Assembly: GCF_044793635.1 (NCBI RefSeq)
Contig: NZ_CP084992.1
Coordinates: 496,001 to 560,000 of the forward strand
Direction: 5' to 3'
Origin: Virgibacillus_F necropolis_A
Lineage (GTDB): Bacteria; Bacillota; Bacilli; Bacillales; Amphibacillaceae
Length of the DNA stretch: 64,000 bases
The notes under the pieces were generated by a model. The model searched no databases and was not told the DNA's origin. It saw only the letters and a program-made list of their open reading frames with translations. This document shows positions 17,720-27,136 of this stretch, one piece after another. The translations under genes and the position numbers were made by a program. Each line of letters begins with the position of its first letter. Within the stretch, counting starts at the first letter, position 1.

Positions 17720-18094
17720 TTATTTCTTCTCTGCCAACCATTTAGCTAGAGCCTCAGCTTGAGGTTCAGGAACTAGACCACCTGGCATCATTGAACCTTT
17801 ACCATTCATAATGATATCTTTTATCTCTTTTTTGCTATATCTGCTACCTACTTTAGTTAAATCCGGTCCAACTCCACCAGTCAAATCAGCACCGTGACAT
17901 GAAGCACAATTGCTCTCGAAAATTTTAGCAGGATCGGTTGTTGCACCCTCTTGCTGTTCTTGTTTTTCCCCGCCGCCTTTTTCTTGTTCTTCAATTGCTT
18001 TTTGCTGATCCAAGCCAACAATTGATACAACAATCACCAATAATATTCCTATAACTGCAATAATAGCATATGGGATAACTGGATTTTTCTTCAT
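17720..18094 (-). CDS. cccA: Membrane-anchored cytochrome c-550 CccA
   Basis: Small c-type cytochrome that carries electrons on the outer membrane face towards cytochrome c oxidase. One N-terminal membrane span (about residues 8-27), a charged, Gln/Glu-rich linker, then the haem domain with C63-A-S-C66-H67 and a methionine ligand in SMMPGG. The 124 residues and the location near sigA match B. subtilis cccA. Confidence 0.95.
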   Translation of the reverse strand: MKKNPVIPYAIIAVIGILLVIVVSIVGLDQQKAIEEQEKGGGEKQEQQEGATTDPAKIFESNCASCHGADLTGGVGPDLTKVGSRYSKKEIKDIIMNGKGSMMPGGLVPEPQAEALAKWLAEKK

Positions 18095-18193
18095 TTTGGT
18101 TCCTCCTTATGTAGTCTCTTTAATGTAATTGAGCATAACTATAACTAGTTTACTTCAAAATTAGAATAGTTTAAAGGGATAATATGTGACTAA

Positions 18194-18739
18194 TTATAGA
18201 ACAAAAAACAGTCCCACTAATAATATACCAAAAATACTAGCAAACAATAGATATTTTAATTCCATTTTAGTACCCACTATAATCCAGCATACAAAATTCA
18301 TGATCATAACTAACTCTGTAAACCAATTTATTACAATATATGTATTACTTAAAAATATCGTCGTTAAAAAAATTAATAATAAAAAAATAGCAAAAGATAA
18401 ATGGTAGAAAGAATTTTGTCGTAATTTGAATCCTCTGAATTGCCAAAATGAATAAAGGATAAAAAGCATTAATACGCCAAGCTGTATGTAATCTTGAAAA
18501 AAGGTTGAGTAAATGACTAAAATTGCAATGGGCAACAATAAAATCAATAAGATAAATTGAGCTATTGTTAAAGTTGACCGTCTTTTTTTAGCATGTTTTA
18601 CCTGTTCATCCTCTCCAGAACCATCCCCGTTGGTGTATAATGCTAACAGATAGTCACAGTAAACAGCAGGTAACATTTTATTTCTTTTCCAATAGTTTAA
18701 CTCATTAATTATCGTGGTTATCCGGTCTTCTTCTGCCAT
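18194..18739 (-). CDS. Membrane protein of unknown function between sigA and cccA
   Basis: 181 residues that I do not recognise. A ~55-residue cytosolic head contains ELNYWKRNKMLPAVYCDYLL-type sequence followed by an acidic GDGSGEDEQ stretch. Five to six hydrophobic helices follow, with an FWQFRGFKLRQNSFYH loop. The ATG follows GAGGTG and the codon use looks like its neighbours, so it is very likely real. The YWK...LP..YCD..LALYT..G head is probably the family signature. No function can be assigned from sequence or from position. Confidence 0.75.
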   Translation of the reverse strand: MAEEDRITTIINELNYWKRNKMLPAVYCDYLLALYTNGDGSGEDEQVKHAKKRRSTLTIAQFILLILLLPIAILVIYSTFFQDYIQLGVLMLFILYSFWQFRGFKLRQNSFYHLSFAIFLLLIFLTTIFLSNTYIVINWFTELVMIMNFVCWIIVGTKMELKYLLFASIFGILLVGLFFVL

Positions 18740-18806
18740 ACATGTTCACCTCAATATAGATAACAACATCTATATTTATTGCACGTAAAAATTAACCCAA
18801 TATGAA

Positions 18807-18838
18807 CAGTCATTGATCACACTTTGTGTCAATGACTG
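18807..18838 (-). terminator. Hairpin behind sigA, possible terminator
   Basis: Perfect 10-bp stem CAGTCATTGA / TCAATGACTG with an inner CAC/GTG, but no T run behind it. It may terminate inefficiently or mark the 3' end of the dnaG-sigA message. Confidence 0.5.
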
Positions 18839-18847
18839 ATACTATAT

Positions 18848-19969
18848 TTATTCGAGGAAATCCTTCAATCGTTTACTTCTACTTGGGTGGCGAAGTTTAC
18901 GGAGTGCTTTTGCTTCGATTTGGCGTATACGTTCTCTTGTAACACCAAATACTTTCCCAACCTCTTCCAATGTTCGCGTCCTGCCATCATCAAGACCAAA
19001 CCGTAGTCGTAAAACGTTTTCTTCTCTATCAGTTAACGTATCGAGAACATCTTCAAGCTGTTCTTTCAGAAGTTCATAAGCGGCATGATCTGACGGTGAC
19101 ACAGCTTCCTGGTCCTCAATAAAATCTCCTAAATGGGAGTCATCCTCTTCACCAATTGGTGTTTCAAGCGAGACAGGTTCCTGAGCGATTTTCAGAATAT
19201 CCCTAACTTTATCAGGAGTTAATTCCATTTCTTGTCCAATTTCTTCCGGTGTAGGCTCGCGCCCTAAATCTTGAAGTAATTGACGTTGAACTCTAATCAA
19301 CTTATTAATCGTTTCAACCATGTGAACAGGGATTCTTATTGTTCTTGCCTGATCAGCAATTGCACGTGTTATTGCCTGGCGGATCCACCATGTAGCATAC
19401 GTACTAAATTTAAACCCTTTGCGGTAATCGAACTTTTCTACCGCTTTAATTAGACCCATGTTACCCTCTTGAATAAGGTCCAAAAATAACATACCTCGTC
19501 CTACATACCGTTTAGCAATACTAACCACTAATCGCAAGTTTGCTTCCGCTAGACGTCGCTTAGCTTCTTCGTCACCTTTTTCAATACGAGTGGCAAGATC
19601 AATCTCATCTTTAGCTGATAATAAATCAACGCGTCCTATCTCTTTCAAATACATACGAACGGGATCATTTATTTTAATCCCAAGCGGGACACTTAAATCA
19701 TTTAGATCAAATGTCTCTTCTTTTGAAATTTGTTGCATATTTGGATCATCTTCAGATTCACCGATTATTTCCACACCTTGTTCGCCTAGGTACTCATAAA
19801 ATTCATCCATTTGTTCTGATTCTATCTCAAAATGAGACAAGCGATCAGCAACTTCTTCATATGCCAGTGTACCGCGTTTCTTACCCATTTCGAGTAATTG
19901 ATCTTTTGTTTGTTCAAGAGTTAACTCATTTTCATTTTCCTTTGTTTGTGAAGGCATATTTTCGGCCAT
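18848..19969 (-). CDS. sigA: Primary RNA polymerase sigma factor SigA (RpoD)
   Basis: Housekeeping sigma factor that directs RNA polymerase to -35/-10 promoters. It has region 1.1, then region 1.2 (DPVRMYLKEIGR), region 2 (RLAEANLRLVVSIAKRYVGRG, LIQEGNMGLIKAVEKFDY, YATWWIRQAITRA), region 3 and region 4 with the helix-turn-helix (LEEVGKVFGVTRERIRQIEAKALRKLRHPSRS). The ATG at 19969 follows GGAGGGGG by four bases and gives 373 residues. Follows dnaG by 30 bp, the classic macromolecular-synthesis operon. Confidence 0.98.
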   Translation of the reverse strand: MAENMPSQTKENENELTLEQTKDQLLEMGKKRGTLAYEEVADRLSHFEIESEQMDEFYEYLGEQGVEIIGESEDDPNMQQISKEETFDLNDLSVPLGIKINDPVRMYLKEIGRVDLLSAKDEIDLATRIEKGDEEAKRRLAEANLRLVVSIAKRYVGRGMLFLDLIQEGNMGLIKAVEKFDYRKGFKFSTYATWWIRQAITRAIADQARTIRIPVHMVETINKLIRVQRQLLQDLGREPTPEEIGQEMELTPDKVRDILKIAQEPVSLETPIGEEDDSHLGDFIEDQEAVSPSDHAAYELLKEQLEDVLDTLTDREENVLRLRFGLDDGRTRTLEEVGKVFGVTRERIRQIEAKALRKLRHPSRSKRLKDFLE

Positions 19970-19999
19970 GAGTCCCCCTCCTTCCATACTTCATTTATA

Positions 20000-21814
20000 T
20001 CAATGAGAATTATTTAGCTGCTTTTGAATTTCAATGATTTGCATCGCAATTTGTGCCGCTCTAATTGGATCTTGTTGTTGTTCAGCTAACCTTTGTTCTT
20101 GTTTTAATGCCTTAATGCTAGCTACATCGTTGTTTTCAGCCCGAATGATTCTAATATAGTCTTTAATTTCTTTATCACTAATGTTTTCATCAGTATGAAT
20201 CATTGCTATTTCTATAACTAAATTTTTAATATCCTGGTCGGTTATTTTTTCAATGAAATAACTGACATCAGAAGAATGACCTTCTTCATAATATGCATAA
20301 AGGTGAATCGCAATAATTTTGTGCGCGTCCATATTGAACGCTGCACCTATTTCCTCCTGCACTTTATCAGTTATGGCTGCATCTTTCAACATATATGCAA
20401 TAAGTTGTTTTTCAGCATTTTGAAATGCTGGTAGTAATTTTTTTGTTTGATAATTGTTCTTAGCCCTATTAGTATATCTGTTCTCTTCTCTCTTATCCTT
20501 ATTCTGTCCCACTTCTTTACGATAAGTAGGCATTTCTTGCTTTAATGTTTCTATCGATACATTGAATTCATTACTTATTTCTTTTAAGTAATATTCCCTT
20601 TCGATAGAACTATCAATCATTGCCAATTCTTTAAGAATGGAATCAATATATTTAAAACGATCATCCTCAAGACTCAAGTTAAAGCTTCTTTTAATATATC
20701 GCATATAAAAAGATATATACGTTTCACTTGCTTTTATCACATCATTCTGAAATGACGTCTCGCCATACTCGTTGATGTAATCATCCGGGTCCATCCCATC
20801 CTTCAGCCTGGCAATCTTCACACGACAACCCGTTTCTTTAAGGATAGATGAAGCTTTATAAGTTGCTTCCACCCCAGCGTCGTCACCGTCATAACAAATG
20901 ATTACTGTATCGACATAACGTTTTAACAGCTTTGCTTGGTTCGTTGTTAACGATGTACCAAGTGTAGCTATAGCGTTTTTTACACCAGCTTGATAGGCCG
21001 ATATAACATCCATATAGCCTTCAAACAAAACTGCCTCACTTTCTTTACGTATATGTTTTTTAGCCAAATCAAAATTGTATAACAGCTTACCCTTTTGAAA
21101 AAGTTCACTTTCTGAACTATTTAGATACTTTGGTTCACCATTTGATATGGTTCTACCACCAAAAGCAATTGTTTTACCAAGATGATTACGTATAGGGAAC
21201 ATTACCCTACCACTAAACCTATCTGTAACTTTATTATCTTCTTGTAGTAAAATTAAACCTGCTTTTGCCAAAATTTGTTGATGAAAACCCTTTTTCTTTA
21301 GGAACTCAGCTGTAAAATCATTATCATTAGGTGCAAAACCAAGCTGAAATAAGTCAGCTGTTTCTTCACTTATGCCTCTTTGCTTAAAATAGTTATAACC
21401 TTCCTTACCATCTTTCGTAAATCGTAATAGATGGTGATACAGTTTTGTTAACCATTCATATGCGGATAGGACACTTTGATTTTCTTCCGAAAGAGAGCTT
21501 CTTTCATTCTTACTTGTTTCAGGTAAAGATATACCACTTTTTTCAGCTAAATGCTCCATTGCTTCAAAGAATGAAAACTTCTCCATCTCCATTAAAAATG
21601 TCACTACATTACCGCCTTTTCCACAACCAAAGCAATGAAAAATTTGTTTTTCCTGAGTGACTGAAAAGGATGGAGTTTTTTCTCCATGAAACGGACATAG
21701 CCCGAAATAATTTCTTCCTTGTTTTTTTAACTGTACATACTCACCAATCACATCAACGATGTCATTTGCTTTCCGTACTTCTTCAATTGTTTCTTCTGGA
21801 ATTTGATTAGGCAT
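20000..21814 (-). CDS. dnaG: DNA primase DnaG
   Basis: Makes RNA primers at the replication fork. CHC2 zinc finger near residues 40-64 (CPFHGEKTPSFSV...HCFGCG), Toprim domain with the acidic EGYMDVI and DGDDAG motifs, and a C-terminal helicase-binding region. The start MPNQIPEETIEEV matches the family N-terminus and has GGTGGT upstream; an ATG four codons earlier is possible. Confidence 0.97.
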   Translation of the reverse strand: MPNQIPEETIEEVRKANDIVDVIGEYVQLKKQGRNYFGLCPFHGEKTPSFSVTQEKQIFHCFGCGKGGNVVTFLMEMEKFSFFEAMEHLAEKSGISLPETSKNERSSLSEENQSVLSAYEWLTKLYHHLLRFTKDGKEGYNYFKQRGISEETADLFQLGFAPNDNDFTAEFLKKKGFHQQILAKAGLILLQEDNKVTDRFSGRVMFPIRNHLGKTIAFGGRTISNGEPKYLNSSESELFQKGKLLYNFDLAKKHIRKESEAVLFEGYMDVISAYQAGVKNAIATLGTSLTTNQAKLLKRYVDTVIICYDGDDAGVEATYKASSILKETGCRVKIARLKDGMDPDDYINEYGETSFQNDVIKASETYISFYMRYIKRSFNLSLEDDRFKYIDSILKELAMIDSSIEREYYLKEISNEFNVSIETLKQEMPTYRKEVGQNKDKREENRYTNRAKNNYQTKKLLPAFQNAEKQLIAYMLKDAAITDKVQEEIGAAFNMDAHKIIAIHLYAYYEEGHSSDVSYFIEKITDQDIKNLVIEIAMIHTDENISDKEIKDYIRIIRAENNDVASIKALKQEQRLAEQQQDPIRAAQIAMQIIEIQKQLNNSH

Positions 21815-21902
21815 ATATACCACCATGTTTTATTATTCTAGATATAATGATAAAAACCCTGCAAGATTCGACAATATTTTTTTCTGACTCGAAAAAAAAT
21901 TT

Positions 21903-21932
21903 CCTTCTATCATGTTTTTAAACTTAGAAGGA
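21903..21932 (-). terminator. Terminator-like hairpin upstream of dnaG
   Basis: On the minus strand CCTTCTA and TAGAAGG pair, followed by AAA and eight T. As no annotated gene ends here, it implies a short transcript from the 21933-22342 gap, or a leftover of a lost gene. Confidence 0.5.
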
Positions 21933-22342
21933 GCTTTCTATTTAATAATTATAATCGATGAAAGTGATCGTACATAAGTATTGATTATGTTCATCCACAC
22001 GTCCACCGTTTTTTACTATTATTCCTCATGGAGTTAATACATAAACCTCCTTTAATTAAGAATAAACTTATACTATCAGTGTAAAAAAGATGTCATGTTC
22101 TATTTATTCTACATAAAAGAAAGAGAATCCTTCCTATTTGTAGATTATTTTAAAACATCACAAGGTGTTTAACATGTATGTAAAGTTGCCAATACGAAAT
22201 ATCATTTAAACACAAATATTAATTATATATCATATATTACTAAATTACTAGTATTATATTCTATTGATTTACGAACAGGAAAGCACCCTACTTTTGTTAA
22301 TGTAGAATGCTTATACCTTCTATATTTATCTATATACGAATA
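21933..22342 (-). other. Gene-free gap where yqxD is expected; holds a strong SD with a two-codon ORF
   Basis: B. subtilis has yqxD between ppsR and dnaG; here there is only AT-rich DNA. On the minus strand AAAGGAGG (around 22044-22053) is followed by ATG-TAT-TAA (22042-22034), then by two overlapping mini-frames (12 and 18 codons, joined by ATGA), then the hairpin with T8. Near the ppsR end an imperfect AGCAYYCTAC hairpin (22282-22312) may terminate ppsR. I cannot name a product. Confidence 0.35.
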
Positions 22343-23146
22343 TTATCTCTTTATCATCTGTAATATACTATTCGCGGTTTCTTCGACTGCTTTGTTTGAT
22401 ACATCAATCGTTTTGCAGCCAATTTTATTTACTGTTTTTTCAAAGAAAGCAAGCTCTTGGTGAATCCTGTCCATGTTTGCATATGTAGCTTTGTCACCTA
22501 AACCTAGTGCTTTTAACCGCTCTTTCCTGATTTCATTTAATTTATCCGCTGTAATTTTCAACCCAATGCATTTTTCTGGGTCTACTTCAAACAATTCTTC
22601 GGGTGGATCTACCTCTGGCACCAATGGCACATTGGCAACTTTTAACCGCTTGTGTGCTAGATATTGTGATAACGGGGTCTTAGAGGTTCTGGACACGCCA
22701 ATTAGAATAATATCTGCACGGGAAATCCCTCTCGGGTCACGTCCATCATCATATTTTACCGCAAATTCGATTGCTTCAACTCGTTTAAAATAATCTTCAT
22801 CCAATTGATGGACCAAACCAGCCTCAAGACGTGGACTTGTTGAAAACACTCGTTCCATTGATTTCATCATCGGTCCCATGATATCAATTGCTTCTACTTT
22901 AACTTTACTTGCTTCTTCATTTAAATAGGCACGCAATTCAGGATCAACAAGCGTGAATCCAATGATTGCTTCTTTTTCCTTAGCAAGTTGTAATGTTTCA
23001 TCAATAATTGTTTTATCTTCAACATATGGTATACGATGAATTTTATATTCTCCACCGTTAAATTGGCTTAATCCAGCCTTAATAACTAATTCAGCAGTTT
23101 CTCCAACAGAATCTGATAGAACATAAACTAATGGTTTCTTCCCCAT
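22343..23146 (-). CDS. ppsR: Pyruvate,phosphate dikinase regulatory protein (bifunctional kinase/phosphorylase), YqfL/PpsR type
   Basis: ADP-dependent kinase and Pi-dependent phosphorylase family (DUF299) that switches PEP-synthesising enzymes off and on by threonine phosphorylation. The 267 residues include the P-loop-like GVSRTSKTPLSQYLA and the N-terminal YVLSDSVGETAE. In B. subtilis the homologue YqfL acts in the CcpN circuit. It follows ccpN by 15 bp here, supporting the same gluconeogenic-control role. The target enzyme gene is not in the window. Confidence 0.92.
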   Translation of the reverse strand: MGKKPLVYVLSDSVGETAELVIKAGLSQFNGGEYKIHRIPYVEDKTIIDETLQLAKEKEAIIGFTLVDPELRAYLNEEASKVKVEAIDIMGPMMKSMERVFSTSPRLEAGLVHQLDEDYFKRVEAIEFAVKYDDGRDPRGISRADIILIGVSRTSKTPLSQYLAHKRLKVANVPLVPEVDPPEELFEVDPEKCIGLKITADKLNEIRKERLKALGLGDKATYANMDRIHQELAFFEKTVNKIGCKTIDVSNKAVEETANSILQMIKR

Positions 23147-23161
23147 AAATATGCTCCTCCC

Positions 23162-23791
23162 TTATAAATGATCATCCATAATCAGCTCTACAAAAGCTTT
23201 TGTAATCGTGGTTTTGGTTATTCGTCCTACAATTTCATTCCCGGCATCTGTGTCTTTTATTACGGGAATACCATCTATTTGCTTATTAATTAATTTGTTT
23301 GCAGCTTCTATTAATAAGTCATCTTTTCTGCAGAAAGTAATGTTAGGCATCCGCGTCATGATAATATGTACAGGTACATTCGTTAGATCCTGATTACCTA
23401 TACTTGCACGTAATAAATCCTTTCGTGAGAGAACACCAGTTAAACATGTATTTTTATCGACTACAAATAATGTACCTACATCTTCTAGAAACATAGTTGA
23501 AATTGCGTCATATACTGACGCACTCTCATTCACTACGATTGGAATCGATTGAAATTCACGCACCTTAAATTTTTTGACTTTTTCCGTTAATAATTCCGAT
23601 CCCGTTTTCCCAGTGAAAAAATAGCCTACACGTGGACGAGCATCGAGGAACCCTGCCATTGTTAGTATGGCTAAATCAGGTCTCAAGGTTGCTCTTGTTA
23701 AATCTAGTTTTTGCGCTATATTTTCACCAGTTATTGGTCCATTTTCCCTTACGATTTCAATTATTTTTTCTTGTCTATTAGATAATTCCAC
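23162..23791 (-). CDS. ccpN: Transcriptional repressor CcpN
   Basis: Represses gluconeogenic genes in the presence of glucose in B. subtilis. N-terminal winged helix-turn-helix (about residues 1-60, QEKIIEIVRENGPITGENIA...LTRATLRPDLAIL) and two CBS domains (about 75-205) that sense adenine nucleotides. GTG start with a GGTGG site. It lies between glyS and ppsR, as in B. subtilis (yqzB). Confidence 0.94.
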   Translation of the reverse strand: MELSNRQEKIIEIVRENGPITGENIAQKLDLTRATLRPDLAILTMAGFLDARPRVGYFFTGKTGSELLTEKVKKFKVREFQSIPIVVNESASVYDAISTMFLEDVGTLFVVDKNTCLTGVLSRKDLLRASIGNQDLTNVPVHIIMTRMPNITFCRKDDLLIEAANKLINKQIDGIPVIKDTDAGNEIVGRITKTTITKAFVELIMDDHL

Positions 23792-23873
23792 TTTTCCACC
23801 ACCTACACACCTATTATGTCATACTATTTCTAAATATTATAGACTATTTCAGATGGAAAAGACAGAAGAGATT

Positions 23874-25961
23874 TTAAAATTGCTGTTTCCATTCTATCTT
23901 GGTTAGGTCTGCATAGAGATTGATTAAATCTGCCATACTTTTTAGCATTGATAAACGATTAGTACGAACTAGGTCATCGTCTGCCATTACCATGTTGTTT
24001 TCAAAAAAGTCGTGAATCGGATCTGCAAGTGTTGCTAAATAGTTAATTGCTTCAGTAGCTTCCCGATTTCTATTAGCTTCCATAAACTTAGGTGCTATTT
24101 CCTGATAATGATTAAACAACGATTCTTCAGACTTTGATTCAAAAAGTGATTTGTCTACGTCTTTTTCCTGTGTAGCTTTTTCCGATAAATTAAGGACCCG
24201 AATTAATGATTCATTCACTCTTTTAAATTCATCTAGATTTCGTTTCTCTGCTAGTACTTTTGCTTTATCAATCGCATAATAAAAAACACCTATTTGCTTT
24301 TGTGTGACCGCTTCAATGACATCTGTTTCGATATTATTCATTTTCATAACATGATTTGCACGCAGGCGGAAAAATTCTGTTATATCTTTTGTTATTGTTC
24401 CTTCATCATTTTGTTCTATTTCTAATTTTTGATATACCTCACGAGTTATCGATAATAAATCCTCTAGCGCTATATTCCATTTCTTTTCTTCTAAAATCCT
24501 TAAAACACCTACTGCTTGACGACGTAATCCGTGAGGATCCTGAGATCCTGTTGGAACTAAACCGATTGATATACAGCCGACTATGGTGTCTAGTTTATCT
24601 GCCACACTAACAATTGCTCCTTCTTCCGTCGTTGGAAGTGGGTCATCCGATTGCAACGGTAAGTAATGTTCACGTACTGCTGTTGCCACATTTTTCTCTT
24701 CTTGGTTGTGAAGTGCGTATTTTTCTCCAATCACTCCTTGAAGATTGGTAAATTCATTTACCATATTCGTTGCTAAATCGAATTTACAGATCTCTGCTGC
24801 TCTAATCGACCTTTTAGTAATATCTATATCCGTGTGAAGCAGATTAGCTAGTTGGGAAGATATCGTTTTTACTCGGTCAATCTTGTCTGTTATTGTACCA
24901 AGCTTCTCCTGGAACACAACTCGTTGTAGTTTTTCTTGATAAAAATCAATGTTGTGCTTTTTATCCTCTTCAAAGAAAAAAACCGCATCCGAAAGACGAG
25001 CATGTATAACTTTTTCATTTCCTTTAATCACTGTGTTCATATGCTCCTGATTACCATTTCTTACGCCAATAAACGAAGATAATAACTCACCGTCGGATGA
25101 TTTAACAGGAAAATAACGTTGATGCTCTTTCATTGAAGTAATTAACACTTCACTCGGGAGTTGTAAAAATGAGTTCTCAAAGGTACCAACAAATACGGTT
25201 GGATATTCCACTAAATTTCGTACTTCTTCCAGCAAATCAGTATCAACTATCACATTGAAATGATGTTCATTTTCAACCGCTTTAATTTGAGATACGATCA
25301 TTTCTTCGCGCTTTTCGGAATCAGCAATCACATAGCTCTTTTCAAGCTCATTCTGATATGTATTAGCTGTCTCAAGTGTGATTTGTGTACCTAAGAAACG
25401 GTGCCCATATGTTTGATTTCCAGTTTGTACTTGCGCTACTTCAAATGGTACTACTTTATCACCGTAAAGCGCTACAAGCCAACGAATTGGACGTGCATAA
25501 CGCATTGATTGGGTTGACCAGCGCATATTTTTAGGAAACTGAATAGATTCAATTATCGTTTTAAAGGAAGTAAGTAAATCGAAAGTAGATTTGCCCTCAA
25601 TTCGTTTTTGCACAAAAATATAAGATGTTCCTTTTATTTCTTTTGTATAAATATCCTCAATTGACTTCCCTTGGCCTTTCGTAAAGCCAATTGCTGCTTT
25701 TGTCCAATTCCCATCCTGGTCTTGTGCTATTTTCATTGCTGGTCCTTTTGCTTCTTCTTCAACGGTTGTTTGAGAATCAGCAATTCCTTTAATAAGAATA
25801 GCTAAGCGTCTAGGGGTTGAAAATGATTCTACCGACGTATAAGAAAGACGTAAGTCCTGTAACCACTTTTCAGTCTTATCCTTTAATTGACGTTCTGCAT
25901 CATCAATAAACCGTGCTGGTAATTCTTCTAATCCTATTTCAAATAATGCATCATTCGCCAT
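23874..25961 (-). CDS. glyS: Glycyl-tRNA synthetase beta subunit
   Basis: Beta chain of the heterotetrameric bacterial glycyl-tRNA synthetase, which binds tRNA-Gly. The 695-residue length, the N-terminus FEIGLEELPARFIDDAERQL, the HD-like middle (ARLSDAVFFFEEDKK) and the C-terminal anticodon-binding helices (FFENNMVMADDDLVRTNRL) fit the family. It starts one base after glyQ and is coupled to it. Confidence 0.97.
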   Translation of the reverse strand: MANDALFEIGLEELPARFIDDAERQLKDKTEKWLQDLRLSYTSVESFSTPRRLAILIKGIADSQTTVEEEAKGPAMKIAQDQDGNWTKAAIGFTKGQGKSIEDIYTKEIKGTSYIFVQKRIEGKSTFDLLTSFKTIIESIQFPKNMRWSTQSMRYARPIRWLVALYGDKVVPFEVAQVQTGNQTYGHRFLGTQITLETANTYQNELEKSYVIADSEKREEMIVSQIKAVENEHHFNVIVDTDLLEEVRNLVEYPTVFVGTFENSFLQLPSEVLITSMKEHQRYFPVKSSDGELLSSFIGVRNGNQEHMNTVIKGNEKVIHARLSDAVFFFEEDKKHNIDFYQEKLQRVVFQEKLGTITDKIDRVKTISSQLANLLHTDIDITKRSIRAAEICKFDLATNMVNEFTNLQGVIGEKYALHNQEEKNVATAVREHYLPLQSDDPLPTTEEGAIVSVADKLDTIVGCISIGLVPTGSQDPHGLRRQAVGVLRILEEKKWNIALEDLLSITREVYQKLEIEQNDEGTITKDITEFFRLRANHVMKMNNIETDVIEAVTQKQIGVFYYAIDKAKVLAEKRNLDEFKRVNESLIRVLNLSEKATQEKDVDKSLFESKSEESLFNHYQEIAPKFMEANRNREATEAINYLATLADPIHDFFENNMVMADDDLVRTNRLSMLKSMADLINLYADLTKIEWKQQF

Positions 25962-26840
25962 TTATATTTCCTCCTTTTCGAGCATTGGAAAACCAAGCTT
26001 CTCACGTTCTGCTACGTATGTTTTTGCGATGGTTCTTGCCAGGTTTCTAACTCTTGCTATGTAACCTGTACGTTCTGTTACCGAAATAACTCCTTTTGCA
26101 TCCAATAAATTAAATGTATGGGAACATTTCAACACATAGTCATAGGCAGGAAAAACTAATCCTTTGTCCATAATCGTTTTTGCTTCTTGTTCATACTTCG
26201 TAAATAACTCAAATAACATGTCTGTATTTGATTCTTCAAATGTATAGGTGGAATGTTCAAACTCTGGCTGAAAGAAAATATCGTGTACAGTTACGCCATT
26301 CGTCCATTCCAATTCAAAGACATTATCTTTATCCTGAATGTATGATGCTAGACGTTCTAATCCATAGGTTAGCTCAACTGTTACTGGGTTTGCTTCTAAT
26401 CCACCAATTTGTTGAAAATAGGTAAATTGTGTTATTTCCATTCCATCTAACCAAACCTCCCAACCTAATCCCGCTGCACCAAGTGTTGGGTTTTCCCAGT
26501 TATCCTCTACAAACCGTATATCATGTTTTAAGGGGTCTATCCCTAATGCCTTTAAAGATTCTAGATATAACTCCTGAATGTTGTCTGGTGAAGGCTTCAT
26601 AATAACTTGAAATTGGTGATGCTGATACAACCGGTTTGGATTTTTGCCGTATCTTCCGTCAGCAGGCCTTCTAGATGGTTCTACATAAGCAACATTCCAA
26701 GGTTCAGGTCCCAAACTACGAAGCAGAGTCATAGGAGACATCGTTCCGGCTCCCTTTTCCACATCGTATGCCTGCATAAGAATGCAATTTTGATCTGACC
26801 AATAAGATTGTAAGGTTAAAATCATTTGTTGAATGTTCAT
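25962..26840 (-). CDS. glyQ: Glycyl-tRNA synthetase alpha subunit
   Basis: Catalytic alpha chain that activates glycine with ATP. The 292 residues contain the family landmarks NCILMQAYDVEKGAGTMSP, AYVEPSRRPADGRYG, NPNRLYQHHQFQVI and ENPTLGAAGLGWEVWLDGME. Controlled by the T-box leader in front of it. Confidence 0.98.
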   Translation of the reverse strand: MNIQQMILTLQSYWSDQNCILMQAYDVEKGAGTMSPMTLLRSLGPEPWNVAYVEPSRRPADGRYGKNPNRLYQHHQFQVIMKPSPDNIQELYLESLKALGIDPLKHDIRFVEDNWENPTLGAAGLGWEVWLDGMEITQFTYFQQIGGLEANPVTVELTYGLERLASYIQDKDNVFELEWTNGVTVHDIFFQPEFEHSTYTFEESNTDMLFELFTKYEQEAKTIMDKGLVFPAYDYVLKCSHTFNLLDAKGVISVTERTGYIARVRNLARTIAKTYVAEREKLGFPMLEKEEI

Positions 26841-26868
26841 TTAAAACTTCCTTTCGAATTAAGTGCAA

Positions 26869-27102
26869 AAAAAATCCGTCTCTATGCCTAAAAACTTAGA
26901 CATAGGGACGGATTTGATTATCCGCGGTTCCACCCTACTTGCTCTATATTATATAGAGCCACTTTAAATTATATGCTTAGGAGTTCCTTTCCCAATCGCT
27001 CTATCACCTAGCTTTCACTGTCCTAGGGTCGCTTCTAATAGATAACAAAAGGTACTTTTCTCCCTCATAGCATGTCTTCATTTTAAATATGTACAAATCA
27101 TA
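26869..27102 (-). promoter_or_regulatory. Glycine T-box leader of glyQS
   Basis: The leader transcript shows stem I, a stem III region, the conserved T-box sequence AGGGTGGAACCGCG (26923-26936 on the other strand), and a terminator in which AATCCGTCCCTATG pairs with CATAGAGACGGATT followed by eight T (about 26869-26914). Uncharged tRNA-Gly should stabilise the antiterminator and allow glyQS transcription. I could not fix the specifier codon by eye. Confidence 0.92.
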
Positions 27103-27126
27103 ATCCATTATTCTGTGTTTTGTCAA
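27097..27126 (-). promoter_or_regulatory. Sigma-A promoter of the glyQS leader
   Basis: On the minus strand TTGACA (27121-27126), 18 bases, then TATGAT (27097-27102), immediately ahead of the T-box stem I. Confidence 0.75.
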
Positions 27127-27136
27127 TAAGAGTACC

